A stretch of DNA of 64,000 nt. Source: JAHEYG01 sp040403535 (lineage in GTDB: Bacteria > Bacteroidota > Bacteroidia > B-17B0 > Aurantibacillaceae). Every line of letters begins with the position of its first letter. The stretch's first letter is position 1. The DNA lies in NCBI GenBank assembly GCA_040403535.1, contig JBBAKL010000008.1, positions 1 through 64,000 of the forward strand. Reading direction: 5' to 3'. Shown here piece after piece: positions 18,196 through 26,660 of this stretch. Below the pieces are notes generated by a model. The model saw nothing but the letters and a program-made list of their open reading frames with translations, ran no database searches and was not told where the DNA came from. The position numbers and the translations under genes were made by a program.

Positions 18196-19812
18196 TTATT
18201 TCTTCAACATTACATCTTTAACAAGAGAGTAAGTTTCTTTTGCGCCTAATTTTAATTCAACCACTTCAACAGCATCTTTAAATCCTTTTTTCTTAACTGT
18301 AATAGTATATTTTAATCCGCCTTTTAAAGTAATAAAATATTCACCGTTCTCATTAGTTGCTGTGCTGCCAACTTTGTTTCCGCTTTCGTCTGCAAACTCT
18401 ACATCTGCTTCTGCTAAGCCATATCCTTCGTACCCATCACGGATGGTTCCTTTTAAAATGCTTAAGCCATTGTTAGATTTTACTTTTCCGTCTTTTTCCA
18501 AAACAGCGTAATTACTTAGGTCAACTTTGTAAATATCGCTCTCACCTAAACCACCATCTCTGTTACTTGCAAAATAACCGGTTTGCGCATCGGCACTTAC
18601 CACAAATGGTCCGTCGCGTTTTTCGGTATTTATAGGGTAACCTAAATTAACAGGCTTGCTCCATTTACCATTATCAAAAACGGTTTTAAAAATATCGTAA
18701 TCACCCATTGAGCCGCTGCCGTTAGAGCAGAAGAATAAGGTTTTTCCATCCGGTGCTAAAAACAAACCAACTTCATCCATTGGTGAGTTAATTTCTGTTC
18801 CTAAATTAACCGGCTTGCCCCATTCACGTTTGCTAATGCGTTCTGCCATCCAGATATCGGAATTGCCACTACCGCCGGGACGTTCACTGGTAAAGAATAT
18901 TTTTTTGCCGTCAGGAGAAATACAAGCGCCGCCTTCCCAATAGGTAGTATTAATAGGCTTAGCCATGTTTTCGGGCGTACGCCATTTGTTGTTAACTATC
19001 TTCGACACATAGATGTCACCGCCGCGCGATTGTGGATCTTTTAAATCATTTTTGTAAATGAAAATCTGCTTTCCATCAGCAGAGATGGAAGTACAAGCAT
19101 CGTGCGCGTCTGTGTTAATGGAGCCTGGTACACCATCGGCCGTACGCCATTTTTTTGATACCGTATCAAACTCAGAATAATAAATATCCTGAAAGTATTT
19201 ACCATCACCTTCAACATCTTTAGGAGAATTGGTAGTTTCAGGTCGACGGGTATTAAATACTAAACGCATTCCGTCGGCTGAGATAGCCGGAGACTGTTCG
19301 TCGTATTGACTGTTGATTTCAGGGCCCATGTTCTCAATTTTTACATCAAGAGGAGATGCTAATAAGGTTTTTGCCGTATTACACTGACCAAGGTAGATTA
19401 AAGCGTCTTCTTCTTCCAATTCCTTAGATGTGGCTTTAGCTTTGTAAGCTTCATAGTTGCTAATAGCGTCATCGTATTTATTTTGCTTTTGATAAATGCG
19501 GCCTAAATACAACATCGTTTCATATTTCACATCTTTACTCTCTTTGGCTTTGTTAAAGTGTTCAAAAGCTTTATCGTATTCTTTTAATGTAAAATGGCAT
19601 AATCCAACATAGTGAAGTACCATTGGGTCGTTTGGATTTTTTGTTAAAACCTCTTTATATAAGTTTAAGGCTTCAACTATTTGTCCGCCAAGGAATTTTT
19701 GTTTTGCTAGCGCAATTTTTACCTGATCCCCAGCATCTATAGGTGCTGCTTTAAGGGTGACTGATGAAATAAATAAAGTGAAGACTAAAAAAAGTAAGAT
19801 TTTGCTTTTCAT
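18196..19812 (-). CDS. TPR - PD40 propeller - carboxypeptidase-regulatory domain protein, PorE-like without OmpA domain
   Basis: The 538-residue exported protein has a signal peptide (residues 1-22), then TPR helices at about 30-165. A WD40-like/TolB-like propeller lies at about 170-435, with repeated blades such as PAISADGMRLVF, ISPDGKKIFFTSERPGG and FFCSNGSGSMGDYDIF. A beta-sandwich regulatory domain (about 455-535) with NENGEYFITL ends the chain. PorE of the type IX secretion system has this same order followed by an OmpA peptidoglycan-binding domain, which is absent here. The protein could be a truncated relative or a separate envelope scaffold. It is transcribed alone and divergent from the cytochrome lipoprotein gene. 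Confidence 0.82.
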   Translation of the reverse strand: MKSKILLFLVFTLFISSVTLKAAPIDAGDQVKIALAKQKFLGGQIVEALNLYKEVLTKNPNDPMVLHYVGLCHFTLKEYDKAFEHFNKAKESKDVKYETMLYLGRIYQKQNKYDDAISNYEAYKAKATSKELEEEDALIYLGQCNTAKTLLASPLDVKIENMGPEINSQYDEQSPAISADGMRLVFNTRRPETTNSPKDVEGDGKYFQDIYYSEFDTVSKKWRTADGVPGSINTDAHDACTSISADGKQIFIYKNDLKDPQSRGGDIYVSKIVNNKWRTPENMAKPINTTYWEGGACISPDGKKIFFTSERPGGSGNSDIWMAERISKREWGKPVNLGTEINSPMDEVGLFLAPDGKTLFFCSNGSGSMGDYDIFKTVFDNGKWSKPVNLGYPINTEKRDGPFVVSADAQTGYFASNRDGGLGESDIYKVDLSNYAVLEKDGKVKSNNGLSILKGTIRDGYEGYGLAEADVEFADESGNKVGSTATNENGEYFITLKGGLKYTITVKKKGFKDAVEVVELKLGAKETYSLVKDVMLKK

Positions 19813-19906
19813 TATAATAATATTACCTAGTAAAAATAAAAAATAAATTTATAAATTAGAGTTAAAATTAAATAAATAGCTATATTTAGATTAATAAATA
19901 GCAAGT

Positions 19907-20263
19907 ATGAAAAAGTTAGTTGTATTGTTTTTTCTAGTATTTACAATTGTATCGTGTGAAAATAAAGTAGGTTTACCCCCAGAGACCGTTCCTGCATCTT
20001 CAAACACTACGCCAAGTGCTTGTGATACCATTAAATTCTCAAAACACATTCAGCCGATTTTAAGTGCTTACAATTGCACAAGTTGCCACAGTTCTACACC
20101 GGATTTTACTACCTATGCAGGAACTAAAGCCAAGGTGGATGATGGTTCTTTTAAGAACAGGTTTTTAGTTGTAAAAGACATGCCTCAAGGTGGCCCGCAA
20201 ATATCAGCTGCAGATTTAGCTATTGTACAATGTTGGTTAGATAAAGGAGCTCCTAATAACTAA
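19907..20263 (+). CDS. Small c-type cytochrome lipoprotein
   Basis: The 118-residue protein has a lipoprotein signal ending at Cys17 (FTIVSC). It has a single heme motif C57-T-S-C60-H61. The context KHIQPILSAYNCTSCH resembles planctomycete-type cytochrome domains, and the C-terminal CWLDKGAPNN also fits that fold. It is probably a lipid-anchored monoheme electron carrier in the periplasm or on the outer membrane. The same architecture recurs in the propeller protein at 38811-40238. The 3' end overlaps kdsB by 4 bases in convergent orientation. Confidence 0.82.
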   Translation: MKKLVVLFFLVFTIVSCENKVGLPPETVPASSNTTPSACDTIKFSKHIQPILSAYNCTSCHSSTPDFTTYAGTKAKVDDGSFKNRFLVVKDMPQGGPQISAADLAIVQCWLDKGAPNN

Positions 20264-21012
20264 TTTTCAAGACCCATCAGTTTTATTACTTTTTCAACAT
20301 CTTCAGGCGTGTCGATGCAATGGCTGTCATGAAGCGTTTCTGCACACTTTATTTTAAGGCCGTTCTCAAGCCAGCGTAGTTGTTCGAGTGACTCAGCTTT
20401 TTCAAGAGATGAAGGTAACATGGTAGTTACTTTTTCCAAAATATCATTTCGGTAAGCATACATACCAACATGCCGGTAATAATTAAAGTGTTTATGCCAG
20501 TCTTTTTCATCAACGCCTTTAATAAAAGGTATAACCATCCGGCTAAAGTATAATGCTTCGTTGTTGTTGTTAAGGGTAATTTTTACCTCGCCTTTATCAA
20601 AGAGCACATCGTAGCTGTTACATTTAATCATCAAGGTTGCTAACTCGGTATTACCATCACAAATTGAGGCTAACAAGTCAATTTGACCCGGGTCAATAAA
20701 AGGTTCATCACCCTGGATGTTTATGATGTAATCGAAGTCGGAATTAGTTTTTTTATAAGCTTCAAAACATCGATCTGTTCCGCTTGGGTGATCAGGGTAC
20801 GTAACAACAACTTTTGCTCCAAACGATTGGGCATGTTCTGCAATTCTCTGGTCATCTGTAGCAATAACCACTTCGGTTAATTTTAGGGATTTCTTTGATT
20901 GTTCGTAAACGCGCTGGAGCATGCTTTTTCCCATTATATTGATTAATGGCTTGCCCGGAAAGCGGGTAGAGGCAAATCGAGCAGGGATTATTCCTAAAAT
21001 TTTCATGGACAT
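20260..21012 (-). CDS. kdsB: 3-deoxy-manno-octulosonate cytidylyltransferase
   Basis: The 250-residue product has the family length and motifs: IIPARFASTRFPGKPL at the N-terminus, VVIATDD, SGTDRC and NIQGDEPFI. It makes CMP-KDO from CTP and KDO for the LPS inner core in the cytoplasm. Two candidate ATGs lie 6 bases apart (21012 and 21006); either gives an intact protein. A KdsC-like phosphatase and a transaldolase-CBS gene lie about 1 kb upstream in the same direction, separated by a plus-strand gene. Confidence 0.95.
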   Translation of the reverse strand: MSMKILGIIPARFASTRFPGKPLINIMGKSMLQRVYEQSKKSLKLTEVVIATDDQRIAEHAQSFGAKVVVTYPDHPSGTDRCFEAYKKTNSDFDYIINIQGDEPFIDPGQIDLLASICDGNTELATLMIKCNSYDVLFDKGEVKITLNNNNEALYFSRMVIPFIKGVDEKDWHKHFNYYRHVGMYAYRNDILEKVTTMLPSSLEKAESLEQLRWLENGLKIKCAETLHDSHCIDTPEDVEKVIKLMGLEN

Positions 21013-21053
21013 GGTACTGAATTTAAAACTATGGATTAAATTTATACAATATT

Positions 21054-21893
21054 TTGCTCCGACGCATTCTCATATTCACTTTTTTTCTTTGGAACTATAA
21101 TTGCTGGTCGCAACACTTGTATCCTGCCCGGCTAATTGCTGAAATGCTGGATTCAATTCAGCATATTAAAACGGTACGTTTTAAAGTAAAAGCCATAGAA
21201 AGGGTTGAGCATGGTTTTTCAGCTTCGGTTTCCGAATCAAAATTAATACCTAAGCCGCGACAATTGTATTTTGTAAATAAAGAGAAAAAACTGGAAATTC
21301 TTTATGTTACCGGAAAGCACGAAAACAAGGCTGTTGTAAAACCACACGTGTTTCCATACGTGACATTAATGTTAAATCCCTCTGGAAATTTAATGCGGAA
21401 GAATCAGCATTATACCATTCACGAATTGGGGTTTGATTTTATTGGAAGAACCATTGCTTTAGCAGTCAGTAAAGAGAAAAACGAAATGTTTAAGTCGCTT
21501 ACTTATTACGGTAAGCACGAGAAAAACGGATATAATTGTCATATGGTTGTATATGAGTCGTCAGAATTTAATTTTTTTAATTATACAGTCGTAAAAAAGG
21601 AAACAGTAACAGGGATTGCGGGTAAGTTTAATGTGAATGATTATTTACTTCGTGTAAAAAACAATTTGTTTAATGACTTCGGTTACATAAAAGAAGGAAC
21701 AGTGCTGCAAATACCAAATTATTATTGTAAAAGAGCGATATTATATATTGATGAAAAAACAATGATTCCGGTGAGCGTAAGTGTTTATGATGAAGGCGGG
21801 TTGTTTGAGTGTTACGACTTTTATGATATTATCTTGAATAAACCTATCGATCCGGAAGAGTTTAGCAGGAATTACAAGGAATATCATTTTTAA
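21054..21893 (+). CDS. Exported DUF1571-like protein
   Basis: The 279-residue protein has a short signal peptide (MLRRILIFTFFLWNYNCWSQ) that requires the TTG codon at 21054 as start. The next in-frame ATG would remove it. The mature part is beta-rich and resembles DUF1571, which may adopt a LolA/LolB-like lipid-binding fold. Recognisable stretches are SKLIPKPRQLYF and ILYVTGKHENKAVVKP. The role is unknown; a periplasmic carrier is plausible. The gene is divergent from kdsB and its 3' end overlaps the HAD phosphatase gene by 4 bases. Confidence 0.7.
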   Translation: MLRRILIFTFFLWNYNCWSQHLYPARLIAEMLDSIQHIKTVRFKVKAIERVEHGFSASVSESKLIPKPRQLYFVNKEKKLEILYVTGKHENKAVVKPHVFPYVTLMLNPSGNLMRKNQHYTIHELGFDFIGRTIALAVSKEKNEMFKSLTYYGKHEKNGYNCHMVVYESSEFNFFNYTVVKKETVTGIAGKFNVNDYLLRVKNNLFNDFGYIKEGTVLQIPNYYCKRAILYIDEKTMIPVSVSVYDEGGLFECYDFYDIILNKPIDPEEFSRNYKEYHF

Positions 21894-22576
21894 ACAGTCG
21901 TTTCGGTAATTTTACCTTCAACAGCGTTATAGTAAACTGGATTAATCGTTTTTCTGAATTCCAGATACCCTTTATAATTATCAGAAAACTGAACACGTTG
22001 ATGAATAACTTCGTCAAACAATCCGTAATTATTGATGATTTCTTCGCAAATAAGTCTAACCGGATTCGAAACAGAATCACCATCAATGATTAAGTCGGCT
22101 AAATTATTTTTAATTACATATTCGCTGAAATATCTTGTCGATTTTCTTGTTATAAATATTCGCAATCCACATTCTTTGGCAATACTTAAGTCTAAAACAT
22201 CGTCAAAAACAAATGCAATGTTTTTTAATGCAAGGTTGTGTGTTAAGCAAATGTGTTTAGCAGCATCAATTTTATTAGCAATTTTGAAATAATTACAATG
22301 AAAACATTCACGGTTGGTGAAGGTAAAAGCAGCTTTGTTTTTTTCGCCCGATATGATTGCTGCCAGCGGGAGATGTTTGTTTTTTAAGTAATAAGAGAAC
22401 CGTAAAAGGTTAGTGCCCATCGAATCAATTTCATTGAAACGGCTTTGTAATTCAAAATCTTTTTCCCCGGAAGTAAAAACACCATCCCAGTCAAAAACAA
22501 AAGCTTTAATGTCATTTAGTTTTGATAAAAATAATTCTTTATTGGTGATGTATTTTAAATGAAATGTTGAATTCAT
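21890..22576 (-). CDS. HAD superfamily phosphatase, KdsC (YrbI)-like
   Basis: The 228-residue protein has HAD motif I as FDWDGVFTSG (Asp29, Asp31), motif II in AAIISGEKNKAA and motif IV in FVFDDVLDLSIAKECGL. The pattern DGVFTSG followed by FNEIDSMG resembles KdsC, which removes phosphate from KDO 8-phosphate. The C-terminal 60 residues are longer than in typical KdsC. The gene lies downstream of the transaldolase-CBS gene, separated by a hairpin. It may act on a KDO-like sugar phosphate, though the substrate is not proven. Confidence 0.75.
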   Translation of the reverse strand: MNSTFHLKYITNKELFLSKLNDIKAFVFDWDGVFTSGEKDFELQSRFNEIDSMGTNLLRFSYYLKNKHLPLAAIISGEKNKAAFTFTNRECFHCNYFKIANKIDAAKHICLTHNLALKNIAFVFDDVLDLSIAKECGLRIFITRKSTRYFSEYVIKNNLADLIIDGDSVSNPVRLICEEIINNYGLFDEVIHQRVQFSDNYKGYLEFRKTINPVYYNAVEGKITETTV

Positions 22577-22629
22577 AAATGTTTTTGTAACAATAATATT
22601 TTTGACAGCACTGAATTATTTATAATAAA

Positions 22630-22651
22630 AAAGCCGCTGTTAGGCGGCTTT
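22630..22651 (-). terminator. Hairpin after the transaldolase-CBS gene
   Basis: An 8-bp GC-rich stem (22630-22637 with 22644-22651) closes a 6-base loop. On the minus strand it is followed by a T-run (TTTTTTATTATA). It could end or attenuate transcription before the HAD phosphatase gene. Confidence 0.75.
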
Positions 22652-22655
22652 CAGA

Positions 22656-23666
22656 TTAACCTTTCATATCCTGAATATCAAGCATACCAACCGGCTTTCC
22701 TCCGTCAGTAACAACAATTGTATCTACATTTGTTTTCTTGAAAATAGAATTAGCTTCGTTTAATAAAACGTTTCCATCAATGGTAATAGGTTCGCGGTAA
22801 TCAAGATCAGACAGTTTTTTGTTTAAAACATCGCGGCCTTTTTCTCCAATTAACTTTCTCAATCCGCCATCGGTAAACACGCCTTTTATACTTCCGTCTG
22901 ATTTTGTAACGGTTACTGCGCCATAACCAAATTCAGTCATTTTAATAATTGCATCTGTTAAGCTGGTGTTTTCGCTAACAATTGGATTAATCCCCTTTAT
23001 TGCTTCTTTTACCTTTACCATCATTAATCGGGTATCCATGATAAATTGATCTGTACCAACGGTTGTGAAGTTGTTTTCAGTTAACTGCTTCATAACTTTA
23101 AGCGGAACCGTGATGGTATGAACACCAACATTAATTGCATTACGCACATGCTCCGTATGACGTACAGAAGAGAACATGATTTTTGTGTCGTATCCGTATA
23201 AATCTACAGCATTAACACATTGCTCAACTAGGGCTAACGCATCGTGTCCCTGGTCTTGTAAACGACCAACAAGCGGACATACATATGTTGCACCGGCATG
23301 CATAGCCATATAGGCTTGCTGTAAAGTATAAACTAAATGTACGTTTACTAAAAGCCCTTTGTCGCGAAGTAATTTACAAGCTCGAACACCTTCTAAGGAA
23401 ACAGGAATTTTAAAAACTGTTTTGTTTTTATCCAAACCTAAAGCTAATTGACGCTCAGCTTCTGCTAAAATTTCTTCAGCAGTGTTGCCTAATGCCTCAA
23501 TTTGAAGTACAGGCACCATTTTGCTCAATTTTACAATAGTACCGTCAATATCGGTAATCCCTTCCTTTTGCATAAAAGTAGGGGTGGTAGTAAGACCATT
23601 TAAAAAGCCTAATTTAAAGCCTTCTTCAATTTCTTTAAGGTTGGCTGAGTCTAAGTATAATTCCAT
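22656..23666 (-). CDS. FSA/TalC-like transaldolase fused to KdsD-type CBS pair
   Basis: The 336-residue protein has an aldolase barrel of the fructose-6-phosphate aldolase/TalC group (residues 1-222). It begins MELYLDSANL with Asp6. The Schiff-base lysine is Lys86 in FKIPVSLEG, and Ser167 is kept (FSSVRH). Three substrate-pocket positions differ from FSA: Asn28 is Thr (TTTPT), Thr109 is His110 and Tyr131 is Leu132 (CPLVGR). Residues 226-336 form two CBS motifs; the first (SENTSLTDAI, GVFTDGGLRKL) closely resembles the CBS region of KdsD, arabinose-5-phosphate isomerase. The protein probably makes or consumes a sugar phosphate under nucleotide control. Neighbours kdsB and the KdsC-like gene suggest KDO or a related sugar. 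Confidence 0.82.
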   Translation of the reverse strand: MELYLDSANLKEIEEGFKLGFLNGLTTTPTFMQKEGITDIDGTIVKLSKMVPVLQIEALGNTAEEILAEAERQLALGLDKNKTVFKIPVSLEGVRACKLLRDKGLLVNVHLVYTLQQAYMAMHAGATYVCPLVGRLQDQGHDALALVEQCVNAVDLYGYDTKIMFSSVRHTEHVRNAINVGVHTITVPLKVMKQLTENNFTTVGTDQFIMDTRLMMVKVKEAIKGINPIVSENTSLTDAIIKMTEFGYGAVTVTKSDGSIKGVFTDGGLRKLIGEKGRDVLNKKLSDLDYREPITIDGNVLLNEANSIFKKTNVDTIVVTDGGKPVGMLDIQDMKG

Positions 23667-23721
23667 AATTGCTTAAAAATTTGCTAGGTCAAAGAAACTA
23701 AAATTTTAGCGTATAAAAAAG

Positions 23722-23746
23722 AAAAGCCACCTTTTGGGTGGCTTTT
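23722..23746 (-). terminator. Rho-independent terminator
   Basis: A 10-bp stem (23722-23731 with 23737-23746) closes a 5-base loop and is followed by a T-run on the minus strand. It ends the transcript of the small T9SS protein gene. Confidence 0.85.
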
Positions 23747-23765
23747 GTTATCAAGAAAAAGCAGA

Positions 23766-24572
23766 TTACTTGTTAATTACCAAGCGTTTGGTTGCTTTTG
23801 AACCATTTGCGTTTAAGCTAACAAAATAGATGCCTGAGTTTAAATTACTACAGTCAACTGAAATTTTATTTTTACCTGCCGACAATTTTTGTTCGGTTCC
23901 ATTATACACTAAGGCGCCAAGACTGTTGTAAACCAGAACTTTTACAGTGTTTTCCTGTTTAAGTGTAAAATTTATAAAAGCATTATTTGCACTTGGATTA
24001 GGGTATACCTCACTTACGTTTTCAAGGATGTTGTTGTTCTCGTTAACACTTAAAAACTCATTATAACGAACTGTAAACGAAAGTGTATCATTTGCATCAT
24101 TAACGTTAAAAAGTTTATAACGGATAAAGTATTTTCCTAAAGAAGTCCCTTCCACTAAATCCAATAAAAATGGCTGACCTGCTGCATCTGAAGTTTGGTT
24201 AGGGTTTAACACCGTATAATCTGTACTGGTGGCGGTATTAACATTGCTGCCAAAGCAGCTATATCCAAAACAGAAATACGAATCAGGGAAAGATCCGCCC
24301 CCATCAAGTTTTAAAGCTGGACTTTGATAAACAATAGTACGGATAACATTTAAAGTAACAGTATTAACTGAACTGTTATTTTGAATTCTGACTTTGGTTG
24401 CAGTTACTGCCGGTGAGTTGGTGTTAGTAGTTACAGTGGTTGCTTCATTTAATACAAAGCCATTAGTTAAAGCTGTTACTGTTGATGATCCTACAGTTTT
24501 AAACGCAGAAAAACTTTGACCAAACGCAATGGCAGTTAATGATATTGAAAATAGAGTAAATAATTTCTTCAT
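23766..24572 (-). CDS. T9SS type A cargo protein of unknown function
   Basis: The 268-residue protein has a signal peptide (MKKLFTLFSISLTAIAFGQ) and an unassigned beta-rich domain (residues 20-190). A type A sorting domain ends the chain: VYPNPSANNAF, VLVYNSLGALVYNGTEQ and GIYFVSLNANG. The start at 24572 gives the signal peptide directly; an earlier start at 24593 falls in a candidate -7 box (TAAATTTG, 24600-24593). The gene follows the Omp28-type gene, from which a terminator separates it. It is exported to the cell surface or medium; the role is unknown. Confidence 0.82.
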   Translation of the reverse strand: MKKLFTLFSISLTAIAFGQSFSAFKTVGSSTVTALTNGFVLNEATTVTTNTNSPAVTATKVRIQNNSSVNTVTLNVIRTIVYQSPALKLDGGGSFPDSYFCFGYSCFGSNVNTATSTDYTVLNPNQTSDAAGQPFLLDLVEGTSLGKYFIRYKLFNVNDANDTLSFTVRYNEFLSVNENNNILENVSEVYPNPSANNAFINFTLKQENTVKVLVYNSLGALVYNGTEQKLSAGKNKISVDCSNLNSGIYFVSLNANGSKATKRLVINK

Positions 24573-24592
24573 GAGAGATAATTTTAATAACA

Positions 24593-24600
24593 CAAATTTA
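24593..24600 (-). promoter_or_regulatory. Candidate -7 box TAAATTTG
   Basis: Exact TAnnTTTG match on the minus strand, 20 bases before the ATG at 24572. It overlaps the alternative upstream start, which supports the shorter protein. Confidence 0.45.
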
Positions 24601-24638
24601 AAAAATAAAAGCCGACTAAATTAGCCGGCTTTTATTTT
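24601..24638 (-). terminator. Rho-independent terminator of the Omp28-type gene
   Basis: A perfect 14-bp inverted repeat (24601-24614 with 24625-24638) spans a 10-base centre. A/T runs form the base of the stem on both sides. Confidence 0.85.
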
Positions 24639-24653
24639 TAACTAATTTTTTAA

Positions 24654-26462
24654 TTATTTAGTTACAGTTAATTTTTGGTTTACTGTACCTTTAACTGTAG
24701 AGATGTTGATGTGATAAACACCAGCAGCCCAGTTTTCAGTATTTAAGTTCATAGTGTTTACGCCAGCTTCAAAATTGTTTGATTTTGAAGAGTAAACTTC
24801 CTGACCAATGCTATTGAATACAGAAACACTTACGTTTTCATTTTGAGATAACTCAATAGATAAGTTAGTTGAGTTAGAAGCAGGGTTAGGATAAACGCTA
24901 ACACCAGATAAATTCATTTCAGGAGCAAATACATTTGAAGCAATTGAAGTTTTGTGGAATTTAGTTTCACCTGCACCATATACACCATTTGATGTGTAGA
25001 TAGAGATTCCGCCAGACTTCAAGATGTAGTTACCAGCACCATATCCTGCGTTAATACCATCACCGTAAGAGTCAGCTACTACTAACTTGTAACAAGTGTT
25101 TGGAGTTGCAGTCCATGTTTTAGTATGTAATGCAGTTCCTGCAGCACTTAAATCAGTCCAAGGACCATCTTGCTGTAATAAAGTTCCGCTTACCTCATCG
25201 TATAATTTCCAAGTACACTCAGATCCATACTGATCTTGAGTGAAGTCCATTTGCATGGTATTGCTGTTAGCAATGATGTTAGTTAAAGGAATGTTTAATT
25301 TAGATACTACGTCGTTAGCAGTGTTTTGATCAGCAGAACCGTTAACAGATACAACACTTACAACTAAAGAGTTAGTTGCATTTGGAGTAAAGTTAATTGT
25401 AGGAATGGTAATTACATTAGATTGAGCTAATGGATTAACAGTACCAGTCCATGTAAAGTTAGTTGGAGCACTTCCGTTAATTGAATAAGCAAACACTGCA
25501 GAAGTAGCAGTAACGCTTCCTGAGTTAGCGAATTTGAAAGAAGAATTTAATTTACCTGCACAAACCTGAGCATCAGTAGTTAATGCCATTGGAGCTAAAT
25601 CGCGTGCATTTGGAATACCGCTAATTGTAATTGGTCCATAAGCCGCAGTACGAATTTGTGTTTGGTTATCCGCAACAAATGCAATAATTTCTAAGTTACC
25701 TAAGTTACAAGCGTTTGTAGCTGTACCTGCACCAAAAATTGAAGGAACAGTGTAAGAAACTGTAGTTGAATAAGAACTACCTGCTGTTGTAGGTGAAACC
25801 GGAATTCCGAAAGAACCTGTTGTTAATACCTTACGTAACATGTGTTGGTGGTTATAAGAACCATCCGGGTTTGTCATAGCAGGATAATAAATTGCTCCTG
25901 AAGTTTGAGGACCAACAACCCAATTTTCTAATAACGCAATTGTTAACGAGTTAGTAGGGGTAGTACTGTTTGCAGTATAATAAACTTGTGCTTGTACTGT
26001 TAAAACGCGTGTAGTAGCATCAACAGTTCCTTGTAAAGCAACGTTAACACAAGAAGTTTGTGATAAAATTGTATTTACGTTAGTAGCCCAAGCACCACGG
26101 CTGTGAGCCATAGCTGTACCAGAGAAAATGTTACGGTTAATAGCTCCGGTTGGGTAACCAGTGATTCCCATTCCAGGCATTGCAGCAATTGCATTACCTT
26201 CAGTTGTTCTATAATCAGGTTGACCTGCACCTGGAGTTGCATAACCACCAGTATGAATGTTAACTAAAATTACATCACCAGCCGGCTTAGAAGCTTTAAT
26301 TTGGTTAGCAATTTTATGACCATCCGGACAAAATTGACAGTTAATACCTGTAAACTCTTCTAATACCGCTTTACGGTTTTGTGGAGTAGTGCTCACAGGA
26401 AGCTGTGCAAACATAGAGCTAACTGCTCCTGCTGCCACAATTGTAAGTAATTGTTTTTTCAT
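24654..26462 (-). CDS. Omp28-like secreted protein with T9SS type A domain
   Basis: The 602-residue protein has a signal peptide (MKKQLLTIVAAGAVSSMFAQ) and an Omp28-type thioredoxin-like domain that begins EEFTGINCQFCPDGH, with a Cys-x2-Cys pair. The middle region is beta-rich, with a DSYGDGINAGYG segment. A type A sorting domain closes the chain: VYPNPASNSTNLSIEL and AAGVYHINIS. Omp28 is an outer-membrane or secreted protein described as an adhesin in Porphyromonas. The CxxC pair hints at redox activity or a structural disulfide. Codon use is strongly biased compared with neighbours, suggesting high expression. Confidence 0.87.
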   Translation of the reverse strand: MKKQLLTIVAAGAVSSMFAQLPVSTTPQNRKAVLEEFTGINCQFCPDGHKIANQIKASKPAGDVILVNIHTGGYATPGAGQPDYRTTEGNAIAAMPGMGITGYPTGAINRNIFSGTAMAHSRGAWATNVNTILSQTSCVNVALQGTVDATTRVLTVQAQVYYTANSTTPTNSLTIALLENWVVGPQTSGAIYYPAMTNPDGSYNHQHMLRKVLTTGSFGIPVSPTTAGSSYSTTVSYTVPSIFGAGTATNACNLGNLEIIAFVADNQTQIRTAAYGPITISGIPNARDLAPMALTTDAQVCAGKLNSSFKFANSGSVTATSAVFAYSINGSAPTNFTWTGTVNPLAQSNVITIPTINFTPNATNSLVVSVVSVNGSADQNTANDVVSKLNIPLTNIIANSNTMQMDFTQDQYGSECTWKLYDEVSGTLLQQDGPWTDLSAAGTALHTKTWTATPNTCYKLVVADSYGDGINAGYGAGNYILKSGGISIYTSNGVYGAGETKFHKTSIASNVFAPEMNLSGVSVYPNPASNSTNLSIELSQNENVSVSVFNSIGQEVYSSKSNNFEAGVNTMNLNTENWAAGVYHINISTVKGTVNQKLTVTK

Positions 26463-26642
26463 TTGTATTTAGTTATTAGGTTTTAAAATTTAAATTGGTT
26501 TAGTAAATATATCAAAACAACATATTAATTCCAATTCTTATGCAATTTTATTTCTTCTAATCCGACAAAACAACAGTTCTTGTCGCTTAAAATTGGAATC
26601 CTAGAATCTAAATTTATTTAGGTCCGATTGTTAAAATTTGGC

Positions 26643-26650
26643 TACTTTTG
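26643..26650 (+). promoter_or_regulatory. Candidate -7 box TACTTTTG for mfd
   Basis: Exact TAnnTTTG match, 10 bases before the ATG at 26661. It lies within the longer open frame that starts at TTG 26628, favouring the later start. Confidence 0.5.
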
Positions 26651-26660
26651 CTCTCACAAA

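Noticed and set aside
20681..20880. Small plus-strand frame inside kdsB
   Set aside because: It is antisense to a gene with clear family motifs and shows no domain.
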